DNA of 64,000 nucleotides, from contig NZ_JAEIOT010000007.1 of NCBI RefSeq assembly GCF_016342275.1, positions 124,001-188,000 of the forward strand, in the 5' to 3' direction. Position numbers and translations under genes: made by a program. The notes beneath the pieces were generated by a model. The model was not told where the DNA came from and searched no databases. It saw only the letters and a program-made list of their open reading frames with translations. This document shows positions 49,301 through 59,865 of this stretch, piece after piece. Positions within the stretch are counted from its first letter, which is position 1. Each line of letters opens with the position of its first letter. The DNA comes from Corynebacterium marambiense (GTDB taxonomy: Bacteria > Actinomycetota > Actinomycetes > Mycobacteriales > Mycobacteriaceae).

Positions 49301-49640
49301 TAATAAAGGTCACTTTTCCGGAGTGTAGACGATCTGAGGCAATCTACAGCATTCTCTCAGCCTTTTGTCCTACAAGAAAGCGAAATGGGTACCCCCATTG
49401 GTGCTGGTGTTTTCCAGAGGGATTCGTGATACATTCGTCGGCCATCTTTGATCCAATTCACTGACTCCGGAACATCCGCGCAAAACCCTAGAAGACCCTC
49501 GAAGATCAGAGGGCACCAGGCGTCAACCATCGAATCAGTCATCCGTTCACGCAGCGAAACATCAACTCCAACAACGGATGCCACGGAGAAAGCCGTCCAA
49601 AAACGGGAACGGCGCCAACCTGTCTGATATGTAATTTCAG
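49301..49640. other. Low-GC spacer upstream of the sialidase
   Basis: Noticeably more A+T than the surroundings. Carries the likely sialidase promoter (TACACT near 49324). A 75-codon minus-strand frame at 49357-49584 matches no family I know and is not called. Confidence 0.4.
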
Positions 49641-49835
49641 CTATGTAGTATCACTATCGAAAGGCCGAGAGCCCGGAGTGCTCGCGCCTGTCCACTTTTC
49701 CCCGTCGTGGCTGTAGCTGATCTTGCGCATCAGCACCGACCTGTCCGATGACGCGAGTCGCCCATCAGCGTCCTGTCCGAGAGCCCGGCGATCTTGTTCT
49801 CGTCTATTCCCATGTCGAAGGCTCGACTGAGGAAA
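49641..49835 (-). pseudogene. Remnant of a second sialidase
   Basis: Translating in two frames gives FDMGIDENKIAGLSD-TLMGDSR and then RKISYSHDGEKWTGAS, which line up with FGIGMDENKIIELSDGTLMD and RKISFSHDGGVTWTEP of the intact sialidase (coded near 48320-48450). One frame change lies between them and the frame closes at 49641. It is a fragment of about 60 residues including one Asp box, so a duplicate sialidase once lay here. Confidence 0.8.
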
Positions 49836-49880
49836 CAGCTCGCTCCGTGGGCGCCATTCCGGATCCCCCGGACATGGATA

Positions 49881-49906
49881 ACCCGCCCCGGCATGCCAGG
49901 GCGGGT
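49881..49906 (-). terminator. Terminator of the Ig-like gene pair
   Basis: ACCCGCCC and GGGCGGGT pair around CGGCATGCCA, about 70 nt after the stop at 49973; TTATCC follows on the minus strand. Confidence 0.65.
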
Positions 49907-49972
49907 GTCAGAGATACCTCGCGAACGAGATCCGCCACGAAAAGGAAACTCCCCGTTCGGAGGGCCCGTCCT

Positions 49973-50584
49973 CTACTTCCAGTTGCCTCCGAAGCCGAAG
50001 AGCCCACTCAACAGTTTCAGCAACCAACCCAAGAACCCTCCGAGGCTACCGATACCTGGATTCTCCGGCGCGGTGTACTCCAGCTCCGCGTGCGCGGCAC
50101 CTTTGATGATCAACCCTGCGCTCTCGGACTTCATCGGCAGATCCGCGACGATAACACCTCCTTCGGACAGCGGATGGAACACCACCGAGACCGAATCATC
50201 GGCCCCAACCACCGCCGTGTAGGTCTCACCGTCGATAGTGAAGGTCACCGTCTCCCCCTTTGGCGGGAATGGAGCCTTTGGCCCGTTTTTCACCACCGCC
50301 GTAACACGCATCTCCGAGTTGAACGGCCCCTCAGGGGTCACAGACAGGTTGAGGGAACGCGGGACGTAGATCGGGTCAACGGGGTGCGGCATATCGCACA
50401 GGGCAGCAGCACCGGGAACGCACTCGCCGCCCACCGTGGGGGTCACCGGGGTCGCGGCGGCGGCCCCGGTGCCCGAGCCGATGGCGACGAGGACAGCCGC
50501 CGAAACGGCGATCCCGGCACCGGAGCGCGTCCGAGTCACCGCTCCACGACCGAGCCGACCCGATCGAATCCCCCGGGCGATCAC
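49973..50584 (-). CDS. Secreted Ig-like protein 2 with aromatic tail
   Basis: A 203-residue exported protein. An Arg-rich N-terminus and hydrophobic stretch lead to a cleavage site near residue 44 (GAAAA). Residues about 70-165 form one Ig-like beta domain (KGETVTFTIDGETYTAVVG). The last 25 residues are amphipathic and aromatic (FLGWLLKLLSGLFGFGGNWK). The GTG start overlaps the stop of Ig-like protein 1 by four bases. Three cysteines or fewer are present, with CVPG and LCDMPHP likely forming a disulphide. The broken gene at 44212-44784 is a paralogue. Function unknown; adhesion or pore formation are guesses. Confidence 0.82.
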   Translation of the reverse strand: MIARGIRSGRLGRGAVTRTRSGAGIAVSAAVLVAIGSGTGAAAATPVTPTVGGECVPGAAALCDMPHPVDPIYVPRSLNLSVTPEGPFNSEMRVTAVVKNGPKAPFPPKGETVTFTIDGETYTAVVGADDSVSVVFHPLSEGGVIVADLPMKSESAGLIIKGAAHAELEYTAPENPGIGSLGGFLGWLLKLLSGLFGFGGNWK

Positions 50585-51189
50585 TGTTTCATCCCGAAGA
50601 TGCTGGTGAAGAAGTCGAGGATCATCTGGTAGAAGCTGGTGATCATGCCAGTGATGGAGCGGACGGACGAGCCCGAGGATCCGGAGTTGTCCGGGGTACC
50701 GGTCAACTCCACGACCATCTTGGCTTCAGCGGCCCCGTAGATGGCGTGGTCCTCGTAGTGAGAGTCGACGCTTGCGGTGACCTGGACCCCAGACTCCAGA
50801 GCCTGCTCGTCCTCGAAGGTCACGACGTGGTAGATGGTCGCCGCACCCTTCGCGTCCGTCACCACGTCGACCGTGTACTCGGAGGCCGGACCGCTGACGG
50901 AAAAAGTCACGACCTGTCCGGCGATACCGTGCCCCGTCGCGGGGTCCGCGGACGTCAGATGCGCCTTGATGAGGTACCTCTGCGCGTGGTTCTCGACGTC
51001 GCCGACTGGAATGGACTCAAGGGTGAGCTCCCGGGCGATGGTCCGTTTCGCTGTGTCCGCCGGGTACACCGTAACGGTCGTGGCTTCGGCTGGAACAGCA
51101 GCGGCGACCAGGACACCGGTGGCGACGAGTACCCCGGAGGTCAGAGCGGCTACACCAGCGGTGCAGATTCGATGTGTTCTGTATCGCAT
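50581..51189 (-). CDS. Secreted Ig-like protein 1 with aromatic tail
   Basis: A 202-residue exported protein. The signal peptide ends near VPAEA (residue 36). One Ig-like domain (about 40-160; GQVVTFSVSGPASEY) precedes a Ser/Gly linker (SGSSGSS) and an amphipathic tail FYQMILDFFTSIFGMKQ. The ATG at 51189 has GGTAGGAAT upstream, preferred over the GTG at 51246. First gene of a two-gene unit with Ig-like protein 2; the two proteins are about the same length and organisation and may work as a pair. Confidence 0.8.
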   Translation of the reverse strand: MRYRTHRICTAGVAALTSGVLVATGVLVAAAVPAEATTVTVYPADTAKRTIARELTLESIPVGDVENHAQRYLIKAHLTSADPATGHGIAGQVVTFSVSGPASEYTVDVVTDAKGAATIYHVVTFEDEQALESGVQVTASVDSHYEDHAIYGAAEAKMVVELTGTPDNSGSSGSSVRSITGMITSFYQMILDFFTSIFGMKQ

Positions 51190-51199
51190 GTGATTCCTA

Positions 51200-51236
51200 C
51201 CTGTCAGAGTGTTTGGAGTCAACACTAGCTGGCAGG
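51200..51236 (-). promoter_or_regulatory. Inverted repeat in the Ig-like operon leader
   Basis: CCTGcCAG-CTAGTGTT and AACACT-CTGaCAGG pair with a small bulge, directly upstream of the ribosome binding site of Ig-like protein 1. Confidence 0.45.
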
Positions 51237-51386
51237 CAGTCCACACGAAAGCAGATGTGTCACAGGGGGAAAATACGAAGGGATACCACCCCTGCGGAGA
51301 ATGAACCGGCGGTTCTGCGTTCGGCTCCTATCCGTGCTAGGCGGCGACAGGAACGGTGTTACCTCAATTGAGGGGCGATGGTCGCC

Positions 51387-51815
51387 TCAGACCGAGAAAC
51401 CCAGTGCGCGGAGTTGTTCGCGTCCGTCCTCGGTGATCATGTGTGGACCCCACGGTGGACGCCAGACCCATTCGAGATCGAGTTTGCTCGCGGTTCCAGA
51501 TCCCACGACGGCTGTCTCCGCCTGTTCCTCCAGAATGTCCGTCAATGGGCATGCCGGGGAAGTCAGGGTCATCTGGACGACGGCCTCATCGCCGTTCTCG
51601 ATCCAAATGTCGTAGACCAGACCGAGGTCCACGACGTTGATACCCAGTTCGGGGTCGATCACGTCGCGCATGTACTCCTCGACATCGCTCGCCTTGGCGA
51701 GATCCGCCTCGGACTGCTCGGGACGAACCCGCTCAGTCTTCTCATCAGACCTGTCCGGGGGCAGATCGCTACTGTCGGACGAGATCGCGTCGGGATTCTC
51801 TGTCTGGTCGGTCAT
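51387..51815 (-). CDS. sufT: SufT-type DUF59 Fe-S assembly factor
   Basis: A 142-residue MIP18/DUF59 protein that helps mature Fe-S proteins. The acidic N-terminal 45 residues look disordered. The domain shows DPELGINVVDLGLVYDI and the conserved Cys in TSPACPLTDILEEQ, and ends WGPHMITEDGREQLRALGF. The ATG overlaps the sufU stop by four bases and has AAGGAG upstream. It is the last gene of the suf operon. Confidence 0.93.
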   Translation of the reverse strand: MTDQTENPDAISSDSSDLPPDRSDEKTERVRPEQSEADLAKASDVEEYMRDVIDPELGINVVDLGLVYDIWIENGDEAVVQMTLTSPACPLTDILEEQAETAVVGSGTASKLDLEWVWRPPWGPHMITEDGREQLRALGFSV

Positions 51816-52260
51816 TTCTTCTCCTTGAGTGCTTGAGCGGTCGCGGCCTGGAATGCCTTCCATCCGAGCAGTGCACATTTGACGCGGGCGGGGTACTTCG
51901 AAACACCAGCGAACGCGATGCCGTCGCCGATCAGGTCGGCGTCTCCCTCTTCGGTACCGCGGGAGGTGACCATCGCCTCGAATGCGGAGACGCTCTTCAT
52001 CGCATCCTCGACACTCGCACCAACGATCTCCTCAGCCATCACGGACGTTGAAGCCTGGCTGATGGAACAGCCGACGGCGTCGTAGGAGACGTCCTCGACG
52101 GTCTCGCCGTCCTCCGAGAGACGGACCCGGAGCGTGAGTTCGTCACCACACGAGGTATTGACGTGGTGAACCTCGGAATCAAACGGGTCCCGGAGTCCCT
52201 TGTGCTGTGGATGGCGGTAGTGGTCCAGGATGACCTCCTGGTACATCTGTTCAAGTCGCA

Positions 52261-52261
<1 letters not shown>
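51812..52261 (-). CDS. sufU: SufU zinc-dependent sulfur-transfer protein
   Basis: A 149-residue SufU, which accepts persulfide from SufS. The three conserved Cys are in TSCGDELTL, DAVGCSISQAS and RVKCALLGW, with the Asp in SCGD completing the zinc site. The insert between the second and third Cys marks Gram-positive SufU rather than IscU. Its ATG overlaps the sufS stop by one base (TGATG). Confidence 0.96.
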
Positions 52262-54293
<2,032 letters not shown>

Positions 54294-54373
54294 TATGGAT
54301 TCTTTCTTGGGCTATGAGGTGTAGTACTGCGGAGGCTCCGTGTGTAGGGCACACGGTCGACGTTTTTACGTTC

Positions 54374-55558
54374 TTAGAGGCGTGTTCCCTCGAGCTCCTC
54401 GGCGATCTGCGCTTCGAGCTGATCACGAACGGCCTTGACCGGGATCCGGCCGATGACCTCGGAGAAGAAGCCACGGACGATCAGACGGCGTGCCTGGTTC
54501 TGGTCAATGCCACGGGAGAGCAGGTAGAAGAGCTGGTCATCATCGAACCGTCCGACGGTCGCCGCGTGACCTGCACCGGCGATTTCGCCGGTCTCGATCT
54601 CGAGGTTGGGGACTGCGTCCGCACGAGCTCCCTCAGTAAGAACAAGGTTGCGGTTCGTCTCGTAGGTATCGGTTCCCTGAGCATTTGCCCGGATGAGGAC
54701 GTCGCCGACCCACGCCGTGCGCGCCTCGGGGCGATCGGAGTTCGGGTCAGCCTGGAGAGCGCCCTTGTAAAGAACGTTGGAACGGCAGTTGGGTTCGGCA
54801 TGATCGACTAGGAGCCTCTGCTCGAAGAACTGTCCGTCATCGGCGAAATAGACACCGAGCAGTTCGGCGTCACCACCCGGGGCGGTGAATTTGACGCTCG
54901 GGATCAACCGAATGACGCCGCCGCCGAAACAGGCGACATTGTGGCGGAGCACTGCGTCGCGGCCCATCGTGGCGCGCTGGTTTCCGAGATGCACGGCGGT
55001 ATCGTCCCAGTCGACGTGGACGACAACCGTCAGTCGAGCGTTATCCCCGATGACGTACTCGTGGTTGTCCGCGTGTGTGCCGTCACCTGTGTAACGGATG
55101 TTGACGACTGCTTCGGCGCCATCCTCGACGAAGATGCTAACCGCCGTGAAGGAGGTTACGTCATCCCCCTTACCCGTGATCGTGACCGTGACGGGCTCCC
55201 GGTTCGTCGAGTTCTTCGCGAAGGTGACGAGTGTCGCCTCCTCCATCGAGGTCCATGCCTGGGCTCCGACCCTGTCGACCGGAGCGCCGGCCGCACCAAT
55301 ACGCTCGTCATCCCGCGTCACGGTCTCGACGCACACGCCATCGGCGGCAGAGGGAACATCGACGGAGACATCTGCTGTGGTCGCCGTGGCGAACTTACCG
55401 TCGTGCAGGCCCCGCAGTCGACGCAAGGGCGTGAATCGCCAGACCTCGTCGCGTCCCCGGGGAACGTCGAAATCATCGACGTTGAAAGAGGTGAACAGGT
55501 CACCCTTGGTGTCGTGGTAGGTCGCATTCTTGACGCGTTCCACTTTTGTTTCGGTCAT
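54374..55558 (-). CDS. sufD: SufD scaffold subunit
   Basis: Forms the SufBC2D complex. The 394-residue protein has the right-handed beta-helix core typical of SufB/SufD and the conserved C-terminal segment containing GHAATVGRFDDDQLFYLLSRG. It shares the ALVDN/NLVLTEGARADAVPNLEI pattern with SufB. The ATG begins five bases after the sufB stop. All three scaffold genes and sufS, sufU lie on one strand. Confidence 0.95.
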   Translation of the reverse strand: MTETKVERVKNATYHDTKGDLFTSFNVDDFDVPRGRDEVWRFTPLRRLRGLHDGKFATATTADVSVDVPSAADGVCVETVTRDDERIGAAGAPVDRVGAQAWTSMEEATLVTFAKNSTNREPVTVTITGKGDDVTSFTAVSIFVEDGAEAVVNIRYTGDGTHADNHEYVIGDNARLTVVVHVDWDDTAVHLGNQRATMGRDAVLRHNVACFGGGVIRLIPSVKFTAPGGDAELLGVYFADDGQFFEQRLLVDHAEPNCRSNVLYKGALQADPNSDRPEARTAWVGDVLIRANAQGTDTYETNRNLVLTEGARADAVPNLEIETGEIAGAGHAATVGRFDDDQLFYLLSRGIDQNQARRLIVRGFFSEVIGRIPVKAVRDQLEAQIAEELEGTRL

Positions 55559-55563
55559 CGGGT

Positions 55564-57009
55564 TTAACCCACCGATCCTTCCATCTGCAGTTCAATCAGG
55601 CGGTTGAGTTCGAGCGCGTACTCCATCGGAAGTTCCTTGGCGATGGGCTCGACGAAACCACGAACGATCATGGCCATGGCCTCATCCTGTGCGACGCCGC
55701 GGCTCATGAGGTAGAAGAGCTGGTCCTCGGAGACCTGGGAGACGGTGGCCTCATGGCCGAGGGAAACGTGGTCGTTCCGGATGTCGTTGTATGGGTAGGT
55801 GTCTGACCTCGAGATGTTGTCCACCAGGAGTGCGTCGCACTCCACGTTGGAGGTCGAGTGGTGCGCGTTGGCGTTGATCTGGACGAGCCCCCGGTAGGCC
55901 GCGCGGCCACCCGACCTCGCGACGGACTTGCTCACGATGTTGGATGACGTGTGCGGCGCCATGTGGACCATCTTCGCCCCGGTGTCCTGGAACTGTCCCT
56001 CACCTGCGAAGGCGACGGAGAGTACTTCCCCCTTGGCGTGGGGTCCGGTCATCCACACGGCCGGGTATTTCATCGTCACCTTCGAGCCGATGTTGCCGTC
56101 GACCCATTCCATCGTGGCACCCTCTTCGCACTTGGTGCGCTTGGTGACGAGGTTGTAGACGTTGTTCGACCAGTTCTGGATCGTCGTGTAACGGCAGCGC
56201 CCGCCCTTCTTCACGATGATCTCGACGACCGCGGAGTGCAGGGAGTCCGACTTGTAGATCGGTGCAGTACAACCCTCGACGTAGTGGACGTACGCGTCCT
56301 CGTCGACGATGATGAGTGTCCGCTCGAACTGGCCCATGTTCTCCGTGTTGATGCGGAAGTAGGCCTGCAAGGGGATGTCGACGTGCACGCCTTTGGGGAC
56401 GTAGATGAACGACCCACCGGACCAGACCGCGGTGTTCAAGGCCGCAAACTTGTTGTCGCCTGCGGGGATGACGGTACCGAAGTACTCGCGGAACATGTCT
56501 TCGTGCTCCCGCAGGGCGGTATCGGTATCGAGGAAGATGACGCCCTGTGCCTCCAGGTCCTCGCGGATCTGGTGGTAGACGACCTCGGACTCGTACTGCG
56601 CAGCGACGCCTGCGACGAGGCGTTGCTTCTCCGCCTCCGGGATACCCAGCTTGTCGTAGGTCTCCTTGATGTCCGCGGGGAGCTCGTCCCACGTCGTCGC
56701 CTGCTTCTCCGTCGAACGGACGAAGTACTTGATGTTGTCGAAGTCGATTCCGGAGAGGTCAGCTCCCCAGGTGGGCATCGGCTTGCGCTCGAAGATGCCG
56801 AGTGCCTTCAGCCGGTTTTTCAGCATCCATTCGGGTTCGCTCTTCTTGCCGGAGATGTCCGAGACGACCTCGGCGCTGAGTCCGCGCTTCGCGGCCGCAC
56901 CGGCGACATCAGGATCGTGCCAACCGTAGTTGTACGCGCCGATCGAGTCGATGATCTCCTCATCGGTGCGGGGGGCGTCGACAACCGGCTTTTCTTGGGC
57001 CTGGGTCAT
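55564..57009 (-). CDS. sufB: SufB scaffold subunit
   Basis: Main scaffold on which the cluster is assembled. The 481 residues include the family N-terminus ([20 protein letters not shown]), the central [20 protein letters not shown] and the C-terminal [22 protein letters not shown] Cys is present in [10 protein letters not shown]. The start ATG directly follows the sufR stop (TAAATG) with GAGAGG within the sufR end, so the two are coupled. Confidence 0.96.
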   Translation of the reverse strand: MTQAQEKPVVDAPRTDEEIIDSIGAYNYGWHDPDVAGAAAKRGLSAEVVSDISGKKSEPEWMLKNRLKALGIFERKPMPTWGADLSGIDFDNIKYFVRSTEKQATTWDELPADIKETYDKLGIPEAEKQRLVAGVAAQYESEVVYHQIREDLEAQGVIFLDTDTALREHEDMFREYFGTVIPAGDNKFAALNTAVWSGGSFIYVPKGVHVDIPLQAYFRINTENMGQFERTLIIVDEDAYVHYVEGCTAPIYKSDSLHSAVVEIIVKKGGRCRYTTIQNWSNNVYNLVTKRTKCEEGATMEWVDGNIGSKVTMKYPAVWMTGPHAKGEVLSVAFAGEGQFQDTGAKMVHMAPHTSSNIVSKSVARSGGRAAYRGLVQINANAHHSTSNVECDALLVDNISRSDTYPYNDIRNDHVSLGHEATVSQVSEDQLFYLMSRGVAQDEAMAMIVRGFVEPIAKELPMEYALELNRLIELQMEGSVG

Positions 57010-57750
57010 TTAGCCTCTCCTTTCATCAGGAGTGTGGGTTATGGGTGTCAATGTGAGCTGCCCGACCGGAACGTTGGTGGTGCAGATGCCGTGGCCCTCG
57101 GCGATGGACGCCAAGGGTTGCACGTGATTGCCGAGCAACCTGGCGATCGCCTCATGCTCCGCCTCACAGAGTTCGGGGAACTCCGAGGCGACCTGGGAGA
57201 TCGGGCAGTGGTGCTGACAGATCTGCACGCCTCCGCCGGCATGGTGCACCGTGGCGGCGTAACCGTGAGCGGAGAATGCGTCCGCAACCGCGCGGGCTGT
57301 CGCGGGGACGGACTCCTCATCGTCAGCGGGTGTTATCCCGTCAACGATCGTCGAAATGCGCCGGCGGGCAAATGCCCGGACGGCCTCCTCCCCACCCGTC
57401 TCCCGCAGTGCCTGAAGAGCGGAAACGGCGAGGGAGTCATAGTCGTGGCCAAACGTCGCACGGCCCCGGTCGGTGAGCCGGAAAGCTTTCGCCGGGCGCC
57501 CCCGTCCGCGGCCACGCCCGACGGGGTGGGTGACCTCGACCAATTCATCGTCAACCAGAATGTCCAGATGTCGACGTACACCCGCTGCCGAGAAACCGAG
57601 GTGGGCCCCAATGTCCGAGGCGCTCACCGGCGCCCGCTCCAGCAGTGTCCGGAGAATCGCACGGCGAGTATCGCCGTCCTGAGGACGGAACGAATCTGTC
57701 GGGGAGCAGGTAGACCGGGACTCGGCCTGATCGGGTCGTGCTGTCGTCAC
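57010..57750 (-). CDS. sufR: Fe-S-sensing repressor SufR
   Basis: A 246-residue winged-helix regulator of the suf operon. The DNA-binding region (about residues 20-85) contains SASDIGAHLGFSAAGVRRHL. The C-terminal cluster-binding cysteines are in CQHHCPIS and ELCEAEH, with a further GICTTN. In other bacteria SufR holds a cluster and represses suf until Fe-S demand rises. The GTG at 57750 has AGGAGG seven bases upstream; the first in-frame GTG at 57759 overlaps that site. First gene of the operon. Confidence 0.95.
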   Translation of the reverse strand: MTTARPDQAESRSTCSPTDSFRPQDGDTRRAILRTLLERAPVSASDIGAHLGFSAAGVRRHLDILVDDELVEVTHPVGRGRGRGRPAKAFRLTDRGRATFGHDYDSLAVSALQALRETGGEEAVRAFARRRISTIVDGITPADDEESVPATARAVADAFSAHGYAATVHHAGGGVQICQHHCPISQVASEFPELCEAEHEAIARLLGNHVQPLASIAEGHGICTTNVPVGQLTLTPITHTPDERRG

Positions 57751-57892
57751 CGTTGTCACCTCCTGCTCTCTCGTTCGTTGTTTCCTCCGGGTGGTTCCCG
57801 GGAGGCCGCCGCCGGTCTACCGATACCGGGAGAGGCAGAGAACGGATAACCGGGATACGTCTGTCAACGGTGGGACAGACCCGCCGCTCATC

Positions 57893-57911
57893 ATTAGACA
57901 ACACAAGTGTT
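57893..57911 (-). promoter_or_regulatory. Candidate SufR operator with suf promoter
   Basis: The palindrome AACAC-TT-GTGTT (57911-57900) touches TAATGA, a likely -10 box on the minus strand. Its position suits autorepression by SufR. Confidence 0.45.
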
Positions 57912-58161
57912 CCGTAATTCATTCCCGTTGTCCAACTGGTGAAGATACCCGGTGGACCAGCGCTCTGCACCGACGGCCGACAGCGTCGACCGTGGACAGC
58001 GGTCCCGCGGTTGACCACCGTTCAGTACCGGGATGCCCGACCATCGTGCACCGGACAATCACGGGCGCCAGGGGTATCCACAGCCAAATACCAATACCCC
58101 CGACCGTTCGGCAATGTCTTCCCCTGGACAGCGCGGGGCACTGTTCGCGGCGTCACCCGGT

Positions 58162-58167
58162 TAGAAT
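58162..58167 (+). promoter_or_regulatory. -10 box of mptB
   Basis: TAGAAT, six nt before the GTG at 58174; leaderless geometry. Confidence 0.5.
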
Positions 58168-58173
58168 GCCGGT

Positions 58174-59865
58174 GTGCCAGATGCCCCTTCCCGCCGAACG
58201 GTGATCCTCCGCGCGCTCACCGGGGAACTCCCGCGGCTGGGGTCCGCAGGCTCGCGGTCCGCGTCCCTTCACCGGACCGGAGGCGTCGAGGATCCCCGGG
58301 CGTACCCCGGGGCGTCCGTGCTCCCGGTGCGATTCGCCTTGCTCCGCTGGATAGGAACGGTGGGAGCCCTGATGCTGAGCTTCGGTGCCCTCGGTGCGGG
58401 GGCACTCCCGGTCACGGCGAATGTCTACCGGTCGTTCCCCGGTGGTTCGCTCATGCAACGCATGCTGCAGACCTCATCTACCGTCGCGCTGACTGGAGTC
58501 GCCCTCATCGTCATCGCGTGGGTGCTGATGGCACCGTACGTGGGCACCAGCATTTTCCATGGGGGCACCCGACAGATTCGGGTCAGTGCGGGACAGCTGT
58601 ACCGGACCTTCGCGGTATGGATGGCGCCGATCGCGCTGAGTGCACCGATGTTCACCCAGGACATCTATTCATATCTGGCCCAGGGAGCCATCACCGCGAG
58701 AGGACTTGATCCTTACAGCGCCGGACCAGTCGACCTCCTCGGCCCCGACAACCCACTCGCCCGTTCCGTACCGCTGATCTGGTCCCATTCCCCCTCACCC
58801 TACGGACCGGTGGCCAGCGGTATCTCCGCCGTCATCTATCAAATCTCGGGAGAATCCGTCTTCGTCGGCGTCTACCTCCACCGCCTGGTGGCTGTCTTGG
58901 GGATAACTGCCGCAGGCTGGGCCTTGAGCCGCCTGGCATCCCGGTGCGGCGTCAGTGTACAGGCCGCCCTATGGCTTGGGGTGCTCAACCCGCTGACACT
59001 CCTCCATCTCGTCGGGGGCATCCACAACGAGTCGGTGCTGCTCGGTCTGTTGCTCGTCGGCATGGAGACCGGTCTCCGGGGTGTCGACCGCGTCACGGCG
59101 GCGTTCCGGCGGGACCGGTGGGCGGGATGGGCCTTGGTCACTGTCTCTGGGATGCTCATCGCCGGCGCAGGCATGGTCAAGATTACGGGCTTCATCGCTC
59201 TCGGATTCACCGGGATGGCGTTGGCCCGCGCGCTCCGATCAAGGGGCGTGCATCCGGTGGCCGCCGTCGCCGCTGCGGTCCTGTTCCAGGGCGGTGTGAT
59301 GACCGCCGCGGTGGTCGCACTCACCGCGACCACCGGGATCGGTCTCGGCTGGGTGACCGGACAGGGCGGTGCGGTGGCGGTGCGGTCCTGGATGTCCGCA
59401 ACGACAGCCCTCGGTGTCATTGCCGGTGGGATCGGCATGCTCGCAGGGCTCGGCGACCACACCGCAGCCATCTTGACGGTCACCCGGGCCGTCGGTGTCA
59501 CCGTCGCCGGAGTCTTCATGGTCCGAATGCTCATCGCTGTCTACCGGGGCACGATCCACGCCATAGGCGGCCTCGGGATCTCGACGTTCGTCCTCGTTCT
59601 GTTGTTCCCCGTCGTCCAACCCTGGTACATGCTGTGGGCGATCCTACCCCTCGCGGCATGGGCGAACCGCCCCCTATTCCGGGTGTCCGCGACCGTCTAC
59701 TCGGCGGTCGTCAGTTTCTTCGTCCTGCCCCGCGGGCTGCCACTCCCACCCGGAACGGTCGCCGGGATCTACCTTTCTACGGCGGTGTCAACGGTCGCCG
59801 TGACTGCCCTGCTGTGGTGGGCTGTACGACGTTGGCACCCTCGTGTCATAGACTGGCCGTCGTGA
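58174..59865 (+). CDS. mptB: Alpha-(1->6)-mannopyranosyltransferase MptB
   Basis: Polytopic GT-C glycosyltransferase that uses polyprenyl-phosphomannose to build the mannan core of lipomannan/lipoarabinomannan. The 563 residues hold about 13 membrane segments. The first periplasmic loop carries TQDIYSYLAQGAITARGLDPY, with the catalytic acidic residue, followed by SHSPSPYGP. HLVGGIHNES and PVVQPWYMLWA are also typical. In corynebacteria the gene lies next to sufR, as here. Its last codons contain the promoter of the next gene. Confidence 0.94.
   Translation: MPDAPSRRTVILRALTGELPRLGSAGSRSASLHRTGGVEDPRAYPGASVLPVRFALLRWIGTVGALMLSFGALGAGALPVTANVYRSFPGGSLMQRMLQTSSTVALTGVALIVIAWVLMAPYVGTSIFHGGTRQIRVSAGQLYRTFAVWMAPIALSAPMFTQDIYSYLAQGAITARGLDPYSAGPVDLLGPDNPLARSVPLIWSHSPSPYGPVASGISAVIYQISGESVFVGVYLHRLVAVLGITAAGWALSRLASRCGVSVQAALWLGVLNPLTLLHLVGGIHNESVLLGLLLVGMETGLRGVDRVTAAFRRDRWAGWALVTVSGMLIAGAGMVKITGFIALGFTGMALARALRSRGVHPVAAVAAAVLFQGGVMTAAVVALTATTGIGLGWVTGQGGAVAVRSWMSATTALGVIAGGIGMLAGLGDHTAAILTVTRAVGVTVAGVFMVRMLIAVYRGTIHAIGGLGISTFVLVLLFPVVQPWYMLWAILPLAAWANRPLFRVSATVYSAVVSFFVLPRGLPLPPGTVAGIYLSTAVSTVAVTALLWWAVRRWHPRVIDWPS
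59849..59854 (+). promoter_or_regulatory. -10 box of the ABC exporter operon inside mptB
   Basis: TAGACT, seven nt before the GTG at 59862, lying within the last six codons of mptB. Confidence 0.5.

Larger units (their letters stand above)
57751..58173. other. Divergent region between sufR and mptB
   Basis: Contains the candidate SufR operator and promoter, a sufR leader of about 130 nt and the mptB -10 box. No coding frame is supported. Confidence 0.55.

Noticed and set aside
49357-49584. 75-codon minus-strand frame in the low-GC spacer
   Set aside because: No recognisable family, no good ribosome binding site; possibly a gene fragment but not supportable.
44212-51189. Mobile element carrying the sialidase region
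   Set aside because: The content looks accessory, but I see no transposase, integrase, terminal repeats or attachment sites.
55951-57849. 632-codon plus-strand frame
   Set aside because: Antisense to sufB and sufR, both certain; its translation shows no protein family.
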